Notes under the pieces: generated by a model
What the model was told of the DNA's origin: nothing
What the model saw: the letters and a program-made list of their open reading frames with translations, nothing else
Databases searched by the model: none
Assembly: GCF_013408925.1 (NCBI RefSeq)
Contig: NZ_JACCAB010000001.1
Span: 1,860,001 to 1,924,000 of the forward strand
Direction of reading: 5' to 3'
DNA length: 64,000 nt
From: Pedococcus badiiscoriae
GTDB lineage: Bacteria > Actinomycetota > Actinomycetes > Actinomycetales > Dermatophilaceae
Made by a program: the position numbers and the translations under genes
Shown here: in pieces, positions 34,416-42,584 of the stretch
Numbering within the stretch: position 1 is the stretch's first letter
Layout: each line of letters starts with the position of its first letter

Positions 34416-35077
34416 TGGCCCTCTGGCCGGTAGAGCTTCGGGGGGAGACCCCCGGCGGCGAGCACGTGCTGCTCGACTCGCTGCACCGCCGGGACCGGGC
34501 CGAGTGGGCGGAGGTCCGCAGCCGCAACCGTTCGTGGTTGGGGCCCTGGGACGCGACGTCGCCGGACCAGGAGCAGCCGGTCATCTCCTTCGCCGGGCTG
34601 GTGCGGCACTACCGCCGGGAGGCCAAGGCGGGTCGGATGCTGCCGTTCACGCTCCGGATCGAGGGCCGCATCGTCGGCCAGATGGTGCTGTTCGGCATCT
34701 CGTACGGGTCGCTGCTCTCGGCCTCGGCGGGGTACTGGGTGGACGAGTCCGTCGCCGGCCGCGGCATCGCCCCAGTGGCCCTGGCGCTGGCGGGCGACCA
34801 TGCCCTGGGCACGATGGGGCTGCACCGGATCGAGGTCAACATCCGTCCCGAGAACGCCAACAGCCTTGCCGTCGTCCGCAAGCTCGCCTTCCGCGACGAA
34901 GGGGTGCGGGCGTCCTACCTGCACATCGACGGGGCCTGGCGCGACCACCGGACCTTCGCCCTGACCACCGAGGACCTGGGCGGCCACTCGCTGCTCGAGC
35001 GGTTGCACACCAACCACACCAGTCACAGTGGCGACACACCGCCCCACGTCCCCGGTCCGTCAGCACAGGAGACCTAG
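34415..35077 (+). CDS. GNAT N-acetyltransferase, RimJ/RimL type
   Basis: Probable protein N-terminal or small-molecule acetyltransferase of 220 residues, using acetyl-CoA. The GNAT core shows SAGYWVDESVAGRGIAPVAL (acetyl-CoA pyrophosphate loop VAGRGIA), HRIEVNIRPENANSLAVVRK and FRDEGVR, typical of RimJ/RimL-like enzymes. The tail of about 25 residues is hydrophilic. It sits between moaB and glpR as rimJ does in the corynebacterial glp cluster; its target is unknown. Confidence 0.88.
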   Translation: MALWPVELRGETPGGEHVLLDSLHRRDRAEWAEVRSRNRSWLGPWDATSPDQEQPVISFAGLVRHYRREAKAGRMLPFTLRIEGRIVGQMVLFGISYGSLLSASAGYWVDESVAGRGIAPVALALAGDHALGTMGLHRIEVNIRPENANSLAVVRKLAFRDEGVRASYLHIDGAWRDHRTFALTTEDLGGHSLLERLHTNHTSHSGDTPPHVPGPSAQET

Positions 35078-35087
35078 CCTCGTATCC

Positions 35088-35993
35088 GTGCAGCCCAGCA
35101 GTCTTGTCTTCCTCGTCATCATCGCGGTCTGGGCTGCCTATTTCGTGCAGTTCTGGGTCCGTCGCCGCGAGCACCTCGCCACCGCGCGCTCCGTGGACCA
35201 GTTCTCGGAGTCGATGCGCGTGCTCGAACGCCGCAGTCCGCTGCCGGCGTCCAACCTCTCCGCGCCGCAACCGCGTTCGTATGCCGTGTCCCCAGCGCGC
35301 GCCGCGCGTCCGCAGGTGGTCGTGAAGCGTGCCGAGACCGCCCGGGCCGAGCTGCCCAGGCCGTTCGAGGCGGAGCCGGTGCGCACGAACCCCCTGGTGG
35401 CCCGCCGCAACCGGGCGATGATCATGCTCGGGGCCCTGTCCACGGTGGTGGTGGCGCTCCCGCTCGTCGCGCTCTCGTTGCTGCCCGTGCTCACCCTGCT
35501 CGTGCCCCTGGTCTGCGTCGGTGGGGCCGTGGCCTGGGCCCGCAGCGCCGCGCTGGCCGAACGTCGCTCCCGTGCCGCCTCCCGTGACTCCTCCCGCCCG
35601 GCCTGTTCGCACCCGGCCCCGGCGCAGCCGACCTCGTCCCACGGGGCTGTCCCGTCGGGGGTCGAGCCGGTGGTCGAGCCGGTGGTCGATGCCGCGGTCG
35701 AGTCCGTCATCGCAGCCCAGCCAACGCGGCCGGAGCTGTTCGACCACGAGGCTGCGGACGTGGCTGTGCCAGCAGCGGCCACGCCTGAGTCCTCGCGCAT
35801 CCCGGCCCGCCCGCTCGTGGACGAGGACGACATCCCCCTCACCTGGGATCCCGTGCCGGTGCCGCGACCGACCTACACGATGAAGTCCCGGGTGACGCGC
35901 CCCGCGCCCACGTCCGCCGACCTGGTGGGCGACGCCGACACGGAGTACGCGGCATACCAGGACGTCCCCGAGCGTCGGGTCGCCGGCGCCTGA
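35088..35993 (+). CDS. glpR: Divisome membrane protein GlpR/SepX
   Basis: A 301-residue membrane protein. A first helix at the extreme N-terminus (SSLVFLVIIAVWAAYFVQFW) is followed by RRREHLATARSVDQFSESMRVLER, the conserved segment of SepX/GlpR proteins; two further helices lie at about 105-150. The C-terminal half is a disordered, Pro/Ala-rich cytoplasmic region. In corynebacteria GlpR is the membrane receptor that recruits Glp to the division site; in Streptomyces SepX stabilises the divisome. GTG at 35088 is chosen because the conserved N-terminal helix begins there. Confidence 0.82.
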   Translation: MQPSSLVFLVIIAVWAAYFVQFWVRRREHLATARSVDQFSESMRVLERRSPLPASNLSAPQPRSYAVSPARAARPQVVVKRAETARAELPRPFEAEPVRTNPLVARRNRAMIMLGALSTVVVALPLVALSLLPVLTLLVPLVCVGGAVAWARSAALAERRSRAASRDSSRPACSHPAPAQPTSSHGAVPSGVEPVVEPVVDAAVESVIAAQPTRPELFDHEAADVAVPAAATPESSRIPARPLVDEDDIPLTWDPVPVPRPTYTMKSRVTRPAPTSADLVGDADTEYAAYQDVPERRVAGA

Positions 35994-36030
35994 CCTGTCG
36001 GGACCACGTTCCGGAGGTGCCTGGCGCGAC

Positions 36031-36468
36031 CTACCGGTTGCCCCACACCGCGTGGGCGCCCGAGTCGCCGGTGAGCACCACGATCGTGCCGGTGCCCACG
36101 GCGCTGCCGACCACGAGCAGCCCGAGCACGACCCGGACGACCGTGGCCGAGCCCTGTCGCAGGTAGAGCCACTGCACGAGGGTCGTGACGGCCAGGGCCA
36201 CGGCCCAGGGCAGGACCTTGTCGCCGTAGTCCTGGTGCGCCTTGATGAAGGGCGGGTTGCCGAGCCTGGCGGCGAGGTCGTTGCCTGCGCGGGTCGTGAT
36301 CGGCACGACTGCCGCACCGATGACGGCGCCCAGGGGGACGAGGAAGGTCAGCTTCCGCTGGGCGGCCGGCCAGGCGCTCACCAGCACGGCGGCGAGAGAG
36401 GTCAACGGCAGGAGCACGACGACCGCGTGCACGAGCAGGACGTGGGCCGGGAGTCCGTTGATCTGCAT
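36031..36468 (-). CDS. DUF2231-type membrane protein
   Basis: A 145-residue protein with four hydrophobic segments. It begins MQINGLPAHVLLVHAVVVLLP, where the His residues near the start of helix 1 are typical of DUF2231. HQDYGDKVLPWAVAL and TGDSGAHAVWG are other family-like phrases. Unknown function; some relatives are linked to redox or metal handling. The frame is open upstream of the ATG at 36468 but has no similarity there. Divergent from the sigma factor gene. Confidence 0.82.
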   Translation of the reverse strand: MQINGLPAHVLLVHAVVVLLPLTSLAAVLVSAWPAAQRKLTFLVPLGAVIGAAVVPITTRAGNDLAARLGNPPFIKAHQDYGDKVLPWAVALAVTTLVQWLYLRQGSATVVRVVLGLLVVGSAVGTGTIVVLTGDSGAHAVWGNR

Positions 36469-36576
36469 GACCCAGGAACGTAGCCGAGGTCGCAGGGGTT
36501 CACGGCGTCCACGCTGAACCGCGCGGGCCGATGTCTCGTCCTTTACGGCGAGTCCCCGGTGCGGGGAGGATCTGTC

Positions 36577-37116
36577 GTGTCGAGGGGCGGGAGGAAGCCT
36601 GAGGTGGGGACGAACCAGCGGGAAGCGGCCCTGCAGGGTCTGCACGACCGCCATGCCGCCGAGCTGTGGCGGTTCGCCCTGCGGCTGACGCGTGACGCCC
36701 AGGTCGCCGAGGACGTCGTGCAGGAGTCGCTGCTGCGGGCCTGGCGCGACCCCGGGCTGGGGACGCGCTCCGAACAGCAGGCCAGGGCCTGGTTGTTCAC
36801 CGTCGTGCGCAACCTCGTCGTGGACCGCTGGCGCAGTGCCGCGTCGCGGCACGAGGTCGCCGGCATCGACTTCGTCGAGCCCGGGGTGGGGGACCGGTCG
36901 GGCGAGGTGCTGGACCGGTGGCTGCTCGCCGACGCGCTCGGCTCGGTCTCGCGAGAGCACCGGCAGGTCATCGCGGCGGCCTACTACGAAGGGAGGACCG
37001 TGGCCGAGATCGCGGCCGAGTTGAGGGTGCCGGAGGGGACCGTGAAGTCGCGGTTGCACTACGGGCTGCGCAGCCTGCGACTGGTCCTGCAGGAGAAGGG
37101 GGTGAGCGGCCGATGA
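36577..37116 (+). CDS. ECF-type sigma factor
   Basis: Alternative RNA polymerase sigma factor of 179 residues. Region 2 (LHDRHAAELWRFALRLTRD ... EDVVQESLLRAWRDP, then RAWLFTVVRNLVVDRWRS) and region 4 (SREHRQVIAAAYYEGRTVAEIAAEL, PEGTVKSRLHYGLRSLR) are both complete. GTG at 36577 lies 6 bp after GGGGAGGA; GTG at 36559 or 36604 are alternatives. The ATGA overlap with the anti-sigma gene is the usual ECF/anti-sigma arrangement; the pair probably autoregulates. Confidence 0.92.
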   Translation: MSRGGRKPEVGTNQREAALQGLHDRHAAELWRFALRLTRDAQVAEDVVQESLLRAWRDPGLGTRSEQQARAWLFTVVRNLVVDRWRSAASRHEVAGIDFVEPGVGDRSGEVLDRWLLADALGSVSREHRQVIAAAYYEGRTVAEIAAELRVPEGTVKSRLHYGLRSLRLVLQEKGVSGR

Positions 37117-37910
37117 GCGAGCGCGACCAGTACGCCGACTGGGACGCCGCCTACGTGCTCGGTGCCCTTGCCGTTGCCGAGCGCCGCGAGTACGAGGAGC
37201 ACCTGGCCGGATGTCCGGTCTGCCGCGCCGCGGTGGCCGAGCTCGCCGGGCTGCCGGGGTTGCTCGCCCAGCTGCCGCCCGGCGAGGTCCTCGCCATGGA
37301 CCATGACGTCCTCGACCTGGAGCTCCCGGCCTCGTTGATGCCCGCGCTGCCCTCCCAGCCGGTCAGGACGGCCCGGCGCGCCTGGTTGGTGCCCTTGACC
37401 GCCGCTGCGGCCGCTCTCCTCATCGGAGGCGTCGGCGGGTATGCCGCGTCCAACGCCGGGCGCGACGGCGCGCCAGCACCGGGGGCCACCTCGAACGCCG
37501 GGTCGACCAGGCCCGGCTTGGTGGCGGGAGGCAGGTTGGCCTTCAGCGCTGTCGAGCCGTCGCTGATGACGGCCGTGGTCGACGTCGTGCCCACCGCGAG
37601 CGGGACCGAGCTGCGGGTGGAGTGCCAGTACGCCCGGCAGACGGGCAGCGCGGCTGGTGGTTCTGGTGCTGGGGGTTCGGGCGCGGGTGGTTCGGGCGCT
37701 GGGGGTTCGGGCGGCGACTACCGCGTGGACTATGCGATCTGGGTCGTGGATCGAGCCGGTCAGGCGACGGAGCTTCGCGACTGGACCGCCCGGCCGGACC
37801 GGATCATGCACCCGGTCGGGGTGTCTACCCTGCCCGTCGCGCGCATCGCGGCGGTGGAGATCCGGCAGGTCGACACGGGCCACACGGTGATGCGAGCGCG
37901 CCTGACCTGA
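37113..37910 (+). CDS. Zinc-type anti-sigma factor (RskA-like)
   Basis: Membrane-spanning inhibitor of the adjacent sigma factor, 265 residues. The cytoplasmic N-terminal part begins with DQYADWDAAYVLGALAVAER and carries the zinc anti-sigma motif HLAGCPVC (H-x3-C-x2-C). One membrane helix follows (about 92-112, LVPLTAAAAALLIGGVGGY). The extracellular part is RskA-like (about 135-265), interrupted by four GGSGA-type repeats (residues about 182-201). Stress-triggered proteolysis probably frees the sigma factor. Confidence 0.88.
   Translation: MSERDQYADWDAAYVLGALAVAERREYEEHLAGCPVCRAAVAELAGLPGLLAQLPPGEVLAMDHDVLDLELPASLMPALPSQPVRTARRAWLVPLTAAAAALLIGGVGGYAASNAGRDGAPAPGATSNAGSTRPGLVAGGRLAFSAVEPSLMTAVVDVVPTASGTELRVECQYARQTGSAAGGSGAGGSGAGGSGAGGSGGDYRVDYAIWVVDRAGQATELRDWTARPDRIMHPVGVSTLPVARIAAVEIRQVDTGHTVMRARLT
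37656..37715 (+). repeat. Four 15-bp tandem repeats encoding GGSGA
   Basis: Units at 37656, 37671, 37686 and 37701 inside the anti-sigma gene. Units two to four share GG(G/T)GGTTCGGGCG and differ by few bases, so the expansion is recent. It gives a flexible linker within the extracellular domain. Confidence 0.9.
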
Positions 37911-37966
37911 CGAGAACGCCTTCGAGCCGGTCAGCGGACGCCCAAGTCGCCGGTCCCTGTGCCGAT

Positions 37967-38005
37967 CCCTATGCCGTGCCCCACGCTGAGAGGCACGGCA
38001 TAGGG
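37967..38005 (+). terminator. Terminator hairpin after the anti-sigma gene
   Basis: Perfect 14-bp stem CCCTATGCCGTGCC / GGCACGGCATAGGG (37967-37980, 37992-38005), with imperfect outer pairing. It separates the sigma/anti-sigma operon from tRNA-Ala. Confidence 0.75.
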
Positions 38006-38065
38006 ACCGGCAGGCGACCGTTTTCCATCGGGCCCCGTGCTGGTGTTATTGTTTCGTCCGCATCA

Positions 38066-38138
38066 GGGGCTGTGGCGCAGTTGGTAGCGCGTCTCGTTCG
38101 CAATGAGAAGGCCCGGGGTTCGAATCCCCGCAGCTCCA
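38066..38138 (+). tRNA. tRNA-Ala (anticodon CGC)
   Basis: Full cloverleaf: acceptor GGGGCTG/CAGCTCC with the G3-U70 pair that marks alanine tRNAs, D-arm GCGC/GCGC, anticodon stem TCTCG/TGAGA with loop TTCGCAA, T-arm CGGGG/CCCCG with TTCGAAT, and discriminator A. CCA is not encoded. Its 3' half is repeated at 46575-46611. Confidence 0.97.
38097..38133 (+). repeat. Left 37-bp direct repeat (tRNA-Ala 3' half; putative att site)
   Basis: Begins at the first base of the anticodon loop (TTCGCAA) and runs to the CAG of the 3' acceptor strand. It is identical to 46575-46611. Anticodon-loop starts are classic crossover sites for tyrosine-recombinase elements. Confidence 0.85.
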
Positions 38139-38144
38139 CCCGAT

Positions 38145-38191
38145 GACACCCTGTCTGACCTGCCCAAACGGCGCAGGATGGACAGGGTGTC
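38145..38191 (+). terminator. Terminator after tRNA-Ala
   Basis: 11-bp perfect stem GACACCCTGTC / GACAGGGTGTC (38145-38155, 38181-38191), with a second inner CCTGC/GCAGG pairing, followed by TTGCTATGT. Ends the tRNA transcript; the rest of the gap up to the LacI gene (38192-38311) shows nothing recognisable. Confidence 0.75.
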
Positions 38192-38311
38192 TTGCTATGT
38201 GACTGTCAGCTATTGCTCCATCGGACCCGAGCCAGCCCATGAACTCCATGCACTCGAACTGCGCCTCTCACCTTGAGGGGCTGCCGGGGCCGGGCGGGTG
38301 TACTGAAACCC

Positions 38312-39403
38312 TCATGTCGCCAGCCACGGTCCTACTGAGCCGCGTTCGATGAGCTCGGTCGGTAACCGTCGATGGGCCACCGCGCCCCCTGCTCCCTCGA
38401 TGCGTGACAACAGCAGGCGGCACGCCGCCACCCCGATCTCGTAGGCCGGCTGGGCGACGACCGTCAACGCCGGGCTGACCACGTCAGCCCACTCGGTGTC
38501 GTCGAAGCCCAGCAGAGACACGTCCTGCGGGCAACGAATTCCCGCGCGCGCTATGGCGTGGAACGCCCCGAGCGACTGCATGGCGTCGAAGGCGAGGATC
38601 GCCGTGGGCCGGTCATCCAAGGCAAGCAGTCTGGCCGTCTCGGCCTCGCCGTCCTCGCGCCGGTAGCCACCGGAGGAGATCAGCTCCGGTCGGATAGGGA
38701 CACCTGCCGCCGTCATGGCATCGCGGAACCCGGCCGCGCGGGCGCCGACAGTCGTTGCCGATGCCCGTTCGACGCCCCTCATGTCGGGGCGCAGCATGCG
38801 TTCCAGCATCGTGGGTGTCCCGCCGGTGAGGATCGCGATCTCTCGGTGGCCGTTGGCCAACAGGTGCTCGGTGGCAGCTCGCGCAGCCTTGCGGTTGTCG
38901 ATACCTACCGTGTCGGCTTGCAGGCCCGCCACGCTCCGGTCCAGCAGGACCACGGGGATGCCGGCTGCAATGACCTCGCGGAGGTGGGACCTGTCGCCAC
39001 CGTCTGCGGGGCACACGACCAGGCCGTCCACGCGTCGCTCGGTCATCAGCCTGACCGCGGTCTCCTCCTTGTCGAGCTCCTCGTCGGTGTTGGCCAGCAG
39101 CACCTCGAACCCCTGAGCCCGCGCCGTGTCGGCGATGCCGCGCAGTGAACGACGGAAGAAGGGGTTCTCGATGTCTGACACCACGACGCCGAGGGTGCGC
39201 GTCGACCCGGTGATCATGCTCCGCGCGAGGCTGTTCGCTCGATAGCCAAGCTGTTCGGCTGCCGCGAGCACCCGTTCGCGGGTGCTCTCGCGCACCGAGC
39301 CATAGCCGCCGAGCGCCCTGGCAGCGGTGGCGGTGGAGACTCCCGCTTCACGCGCGACGTCGGGAACCGTGGCGATGCCGCGCGGTTCAACGCTCTTGCT
39401 CAC
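38312..39403 (-). CDS. LacI-family repressor of the Amadori-sugar operon
   Basis: DNA-binding repressor of 363 residues. The N-terminal HTH and hinge read TVPDVAREAGVSTATAARAL, then RANSLARSMITGSTRTLGVV; the periplasmic-binding-like sensor domain follows (DIENPFFRRSLRGIADTA, VVLLDR, LGFDDTEWADVVSPALTVV). GTG at 39403 has GAAGGAG 5 bp upstream; the open frame beyond it is Pro/Arg-rich and not family-like. Divergent from the deglycase gene, with two palindromic operators in between, so it most likely represses the operon until the Amadori compound or its phosphate binds. Confidence 0.92.
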   Translation of the reverse strand: MSKSVEPRGIATVPDVAREAGVSTATAARALGGYGSVRESTRERVLAAAEQLGYRANSLARSMITGSTRTLGVVVSDIENPFFRRSLRGIADTARAQGFEVLLANTDEELDKEETAVRLMTERRVDGLVVCPADGGDRSHLREVIAAGIPVVLLDRSVAGLQADTVGIDNRKAARAATEHLLANGHREIAILTGGTPTMLERMLRPDMRGVERASATTVGARAAGFRDAMTAAGVPIRPELISSGGYRREDGEAETARLLALDDRPTAILAFDAMQSLGAFHAIARAGIRCPQDVSLLGFDDTEWADVVSPALTVVAQPAYEIGVAACRLLLSRIEGAGGAVAHRRLPTELIERGSVGPWLAT

Positions 39404-39596
39404 GGTGCTCCTTCGAATACGTCTCGAACCAACGGTTTTGGTGGTCTGCCGAGTCGATCGCTGTGGCGGTCGGCGCCGCGAGCGCGCGGGTCCCCGGCGC
39501 CCCGTCGGCGGCACGCCTCCGCCGACTTCTGGCCCGACCTTAGCCGGTGTCGGAATGCCTCGTCGCACCGGATCTGACCAATTTCCGGGAACCCTC

Positions 39597-39654
39597 TTGA
39601 CAGGAGGCCTATGGGTTGAGAACGTTCTCACTCATCACGTTGAGAACGTTATCA
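39597..39654 (+). promoter_or_regulatory. Promoter with two LacI-family operators
   Basis: TTGACA at 39597-39602 is a perfect -35 box. TGAGAACGTTCTCA (39617-39630) is a perfect 14-bp palindrome with the central CG of LacI-family operators, lying where the -10 should be. TGAGAACGTTATCA (39641-39654) is a second copy with one mismatch, 24 bp further on. Binding would block RNA polymerase at the deglycase promoter and could also affect the divergent repressor gene. Confidence 0.8.
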
Positions 39655-39691
39655 AAAGCGAGCTACTCGCGGATTGGAACCAGGAGCACCG

Positions 39692-40690
39692 ATGACCGAA
39701 ACCCTTCCCCTCAAGCCGATCGACGCCGACATCGTCGACAAGCTGACGGCCACCATCGCGGAGCGCGAGGCGATCGCGACCGTGGTCCGCGACGTCGTGG
39801 AGCGCGGGCTGCGCAACGTGTACTTCGTCGGCGCCGGCGGCTCTATCATCTGCAGCTACCCGGCCCACTACCTGCTCCAGCAGAAGGCATCGTTCCCGGC
39901 CTTCCAGCTCCAGAGCGACGAGCTCAACACCTCGGTGCCGGCGATCATGGGTCCCGGCTCGCTCGTCGTGCTGGCGTCCTACACCGGAACCACCAAGGAG
40001 ACCGTCGCCGCCGCCAAGACCGCCAAGGCCACCGGCGCGACGGTCATCGCCGCCGCCAAGCCCGGCAGCCCACTCGCCGAGGCGGCCGACACGGCCTTCA
40101 CCGGGAAGAGCGACCTCTTCGAGCTGATCGTCGCCTTCGAGCTGCTCGCCGCCACTGGCGCCGAGCTCGACACCGACGCCGTCGACCAGGCACTTGCGGC
40201 TCTGCCTGTCGCCGTCCGGCACGCAGTCGAGCAGGCCGAGCCGGAGCTCGCCGACATCGCCAACGCGTTCAAGGACGAGCCGATCACGTACGTCCTGGGG
40301 TCCGGACCCAGCTACGGATGGGCCTACGGCCTGGCCATGTGCTTCCTGCAGGAGATGCAGTGGAAGCACGCGGCGGCGTTCAACTCCGGAGAGTTCTTCC
40401 AGGGTGCGTTCGAGATGGTCGACGACGACACCGCGGTCCTGCTGTGGGTCGGTGACGACGCCTCGCGGCCCATGGGGGAGCGGGCGAAGAGCTTCCTCGA
40501 CCAGTACTGCAAGAAGGCGCAGTACGTCGACGTGCGCGACCTCGAGCTGCCCGGCATTCCCGAGTCCGTCCGAGGCGAGGTCTCGCCGATCGTCGTGGGT
40601 GCACTGGCCAACCGGCTCGCCCAGCACTACGAGTCGGTCCGCGGTCACGACCTCGAGACGCGTCGGTACATGTTCAAGGTCGAGTACTGA
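39692..40690 (+). CDS. FrlB-like SIS-domain deglycase, paralogue 1
   Basis: A 332-residue double-SIS protein related to fructoselysine-6-phosphate deglycase FrlB, which splits a phosphorylated Amadori product into glucose-6-phosphate and an amine. Shared features: NVYFVGAGGSIICSYPA (sugar-phosphate SIS loop), LASYTGTTKETV, QEMQW, SGEFFQGAFEMV, WVGDDASRPMGERA and the C-terminal TRRYMFKVEY, matching RRYY...VEY of E. coli FrlB. The residue 16 positions after the Glu of EMQW is Gln; in paralogue 2 it is His, which fits the Glu/His pair reported for the related enzyme FraB. ATG at 39692 follows AGGAG. Confidence 0.85.
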   Translation: MTETLPLKPIDADIVDKLTATIAEREAIATVVRDVVERGLRNVYFVGAGGSIICSYPAHYLLQQKASFPAFQLQSDELNTSVPAIMGPGSLVVLASYTGTTKETVAAAKTAKATGATVIAAAKPGSPLAEAADTAFTGKSDLFELIVAFELLAATGAELDTDAVDQALAALPVAVRHAVEQAEPELADIANAFKDEPITYVLGSGPSYGWAYGLAMCFLQEMQWKHAAAFNSGEFFQGAFEMVDDDTAVLLWVGDDASRPMGERAKSFLDQYCKKAQYVDVRDLELPGIPESVRGEVSPIVVGALANRLAQHYESVRGHDLETRRYMFKVEY

Positions 40691-40692
40691 GC

Positions 40693-41718
40693 ATGACTCC
40701 CGACCTGCTCAACTTCGACCCAGCGCGCTACCTGCGCATCCAGTCGGGTGCCGTCGGCCTGGCCGATCAGATCGACGCCGTGGTGGCTGACGCCCTCGGC
40801 TCCGGCGTGACCAACGTGGTCTTCGCCGGCGCCGGGGGGGCGGGCATCCTCATGCAGCCCGCGGCCGCCCTGCTGCGCGACCGTTCAGCCTTCCGCGCCG
40901 ACGTCGTCCTGCCCGCCGAGCTCGTCGTGACGGGCTCGGCAACGGTGGGCCGAGACACCCTGGTGGTCATCCCGTCGCTGTCCGGCACGACCGCCGAGAG
41001 CATCGCGGCCCTCGAGTTCGTCAAGGCCGCCGGGGCGCGGGTGCTGGTCCTCACCGGCCACCCCGACACCCCGCTGGGGACCAAGGCCGACGTCAGCCTG
41101 GTGAACTTCGCCGAGGACGACACGTCCTGCGAGTCGTTCTACCTGCAGGCGCTGCTGCTGTCGCTGTCGATCATGGCGCGCACGGGCGTGCTCGAGGACC
41201 ACGCCGCCGTCGTCGCCGAGCTGACACGTCTGCCCGAGCTCCTCCTCGACGCCAAGGGCGCCTTCGATCGGCGAGCGCCCGCGCTCGCCGAGGCGATCGC
41301 GGCCGATCCGTGGCACATCGTCACCGGGTCCGGCAACACGTGGCCGGAGGCCTTCTACTACGGCATGTGCATCCTGGAGGAGATGCAGTGGATCCGGACG
41401 CGCCCCGTGCATGCCTCGGACTTCTTCCACGGCACCCTCGAGCTCGTCGAGCCTGACGTGAGCGTCCTCCTGCTCAAGGGCGAGGACGCCACCCGGCCCC
41501 TCGCCGACCGGGTGGAGCGCTTTGTGTCGGGACTCACCGAGAAGCTGCTCATCCTCGACACGGCGGATGTGGAACTGCCCGGGATCTCGCAGACCACCCG
41601 GGCACTCGTGTCGCCGGTAATCCTGGCTGCCCTGCTCGAGCGGGTCAGCGCCCACCTCGAGGTGCTCCGTGACCACCCGTTGACGACCCGCCGCTACTAC
41701 CGTCGCATGGCGTACTGA
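40693..41718 (+). CDS. FrlB-like SIS-domain deglycase, paralogue 2
   Basis: A 341-residue SIS protein starting 2 bp after paralogue 1. It shares its whole layout: NVVFAGAGGAGILMQPA, IPSLSGTTAESIAALE, LEEMQWIRTRP, ASDFFHGTLELV, KGEDATRPLADRVERF and the end TRRYYRRMAY. It retains His in FFHGTLE, 16 residues after the Glu of EMQW, as expected of an active deglycase. The two paralogues may form a hetero-oligomer or act on different amine adducts (inference). Confidence 0.85.
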   Translation: MTPDLLNFDPARYLRIQSGAVGLADQIDAVVADALGSGVTNVVFAGAGGAGILMQPAAALLRDRSAFRADVVLPAELVVTGSATVGRDTLVVIPSLSGTTAESIAALEFVKAAGARVLVLTGHPDTPLGTKADVSLVNFAEDDTSCESFYLQALLLSLSIMARTGVLEDHAAVVAELTRLPELLLDAKGAFDRRAPALAEAIAADPWHIVTGSGNTWPEAFYYGMCILEEMQWIRTRPVHASDFFHGTLELVEPDVSVLLLKGEDATRPLADRVERFVSGLTEKLLILDTADVELPGISQTTRALVSPVILAALLERVSAHLEVLRDHPLTTRRYYRRMAY

Positions 41719-41729
41719 AGGACGGCAGC

Positions 41730-42584
41730 ATGAACGTCACTCTGCTCACCCTTGGCGACAACGTCGTCGACCGGTACCTCGAACGGGGGGTGCTCTACCC
41801 CGGAGGGAACGCGGTCAACGTGGCCGTGCACGGGCGTCGATGTGGCGCCGGCGCGGCCTACATCGGGGCGGTAGGCACCGACCTCGCCGGTCGCACCGTC
41901 CTCGACGCGCTGGTGGCCGAGGGGGTGGACACCTCGATGCTCAGGGTCGTCGAGGGCCCGAACGCCTCGGCGGACGTGCGCGTCGTCGATGGAAACCGCG
42001 TGTTCGACCACGGGGACCCGGGGGTGTCGAGGTTCGTGCTGACACCGGCGGACTTCGCAGCCGTCGCAGCGGCGACCGTCGTGCACACCGGTGAGTGCTC
42101 CATGGTCGAGGACCAGCTTGGCGACATCTCCGCCGCGGCACCGCGGCTCTCCTTCGACTTCTCGGAGCGCCCGCGGGCCTACATCGCCGAGTACGCACCG
42201 CTCGTCGACATCGCCATCCGCTCACTGCCCTTCGCGAGCGTCGACGAGGCCGTCCACGAGGCCCGGCGCATCCAGGACCTCGGCCCGGGCCTCGTCGCGG
42301 TCACGATGGGAGCCGGCGGTGCGGTGGCGCTCCAGGGCGAGCACGTGGTGTACGCCCAGGCGCCCGCAACTCCCGTCGTCGACACCCTCGGGGCCGGGGA
42401 CGCCTTCATCGGCCGACTTCTCGCCGGCCTCATCGGCGACATGCCGCTCGCGACGCTCCTGGGCGCCGCGACGGCATACGCCTCAAGCACCTGCGCCACC
42501 TTCGGCGCCTTCGGGTACGAGACCTCACTCGAGGGACTCACTGCACCGCTCAACCCCATCCACAAAGGAGTGGACCTCACATGA
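41730..42584 (+). CDS. FrlD-like PfkB-family sugar kinase
   Basis: A 284-residue ribokinase-fold kinase resembling fructoselysine 6-kinase FrlD. It opens with TLGDNVVDRYL and YPGGNAVNVAVHGRRCG, very like the FrlD start (GDNCVD, SGGNAVNVAV), and has LSFDFSERP and the catalytic DTLGAGDAFIG with Asp224 as probable base. It would phosphorylate the imported Amadori compound at O6 before cleavage by the SIS deglycases. Overlaps the binding-protein gene by ATGA. Confidence 0.88.
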   Translation: MNVTLLTLGDNVVDRYLERGVLYPGGNAVNVAVHGRRCGAGAAYIGAVGTDLAGRTVLDALVAEGVDTSMLRVVEGPNASADVRVVDGNRVFDHGDPGVSRFVLTPADFAAVAAATVVHTGECSMVEDQLGDISAAAPRLSFDFSERPRAYIAEYAPLVDIAIRSLPFASVDEAVHEARRIQDLGPGLVAVTMGAGGAVALQGEHVVYAQAPATPVVDTLGAGDAFIGRLLAGLIGDMPLATLLGAATAYASSTCATFGAFGYETSLEGLTAPLNPIHKGVDLT

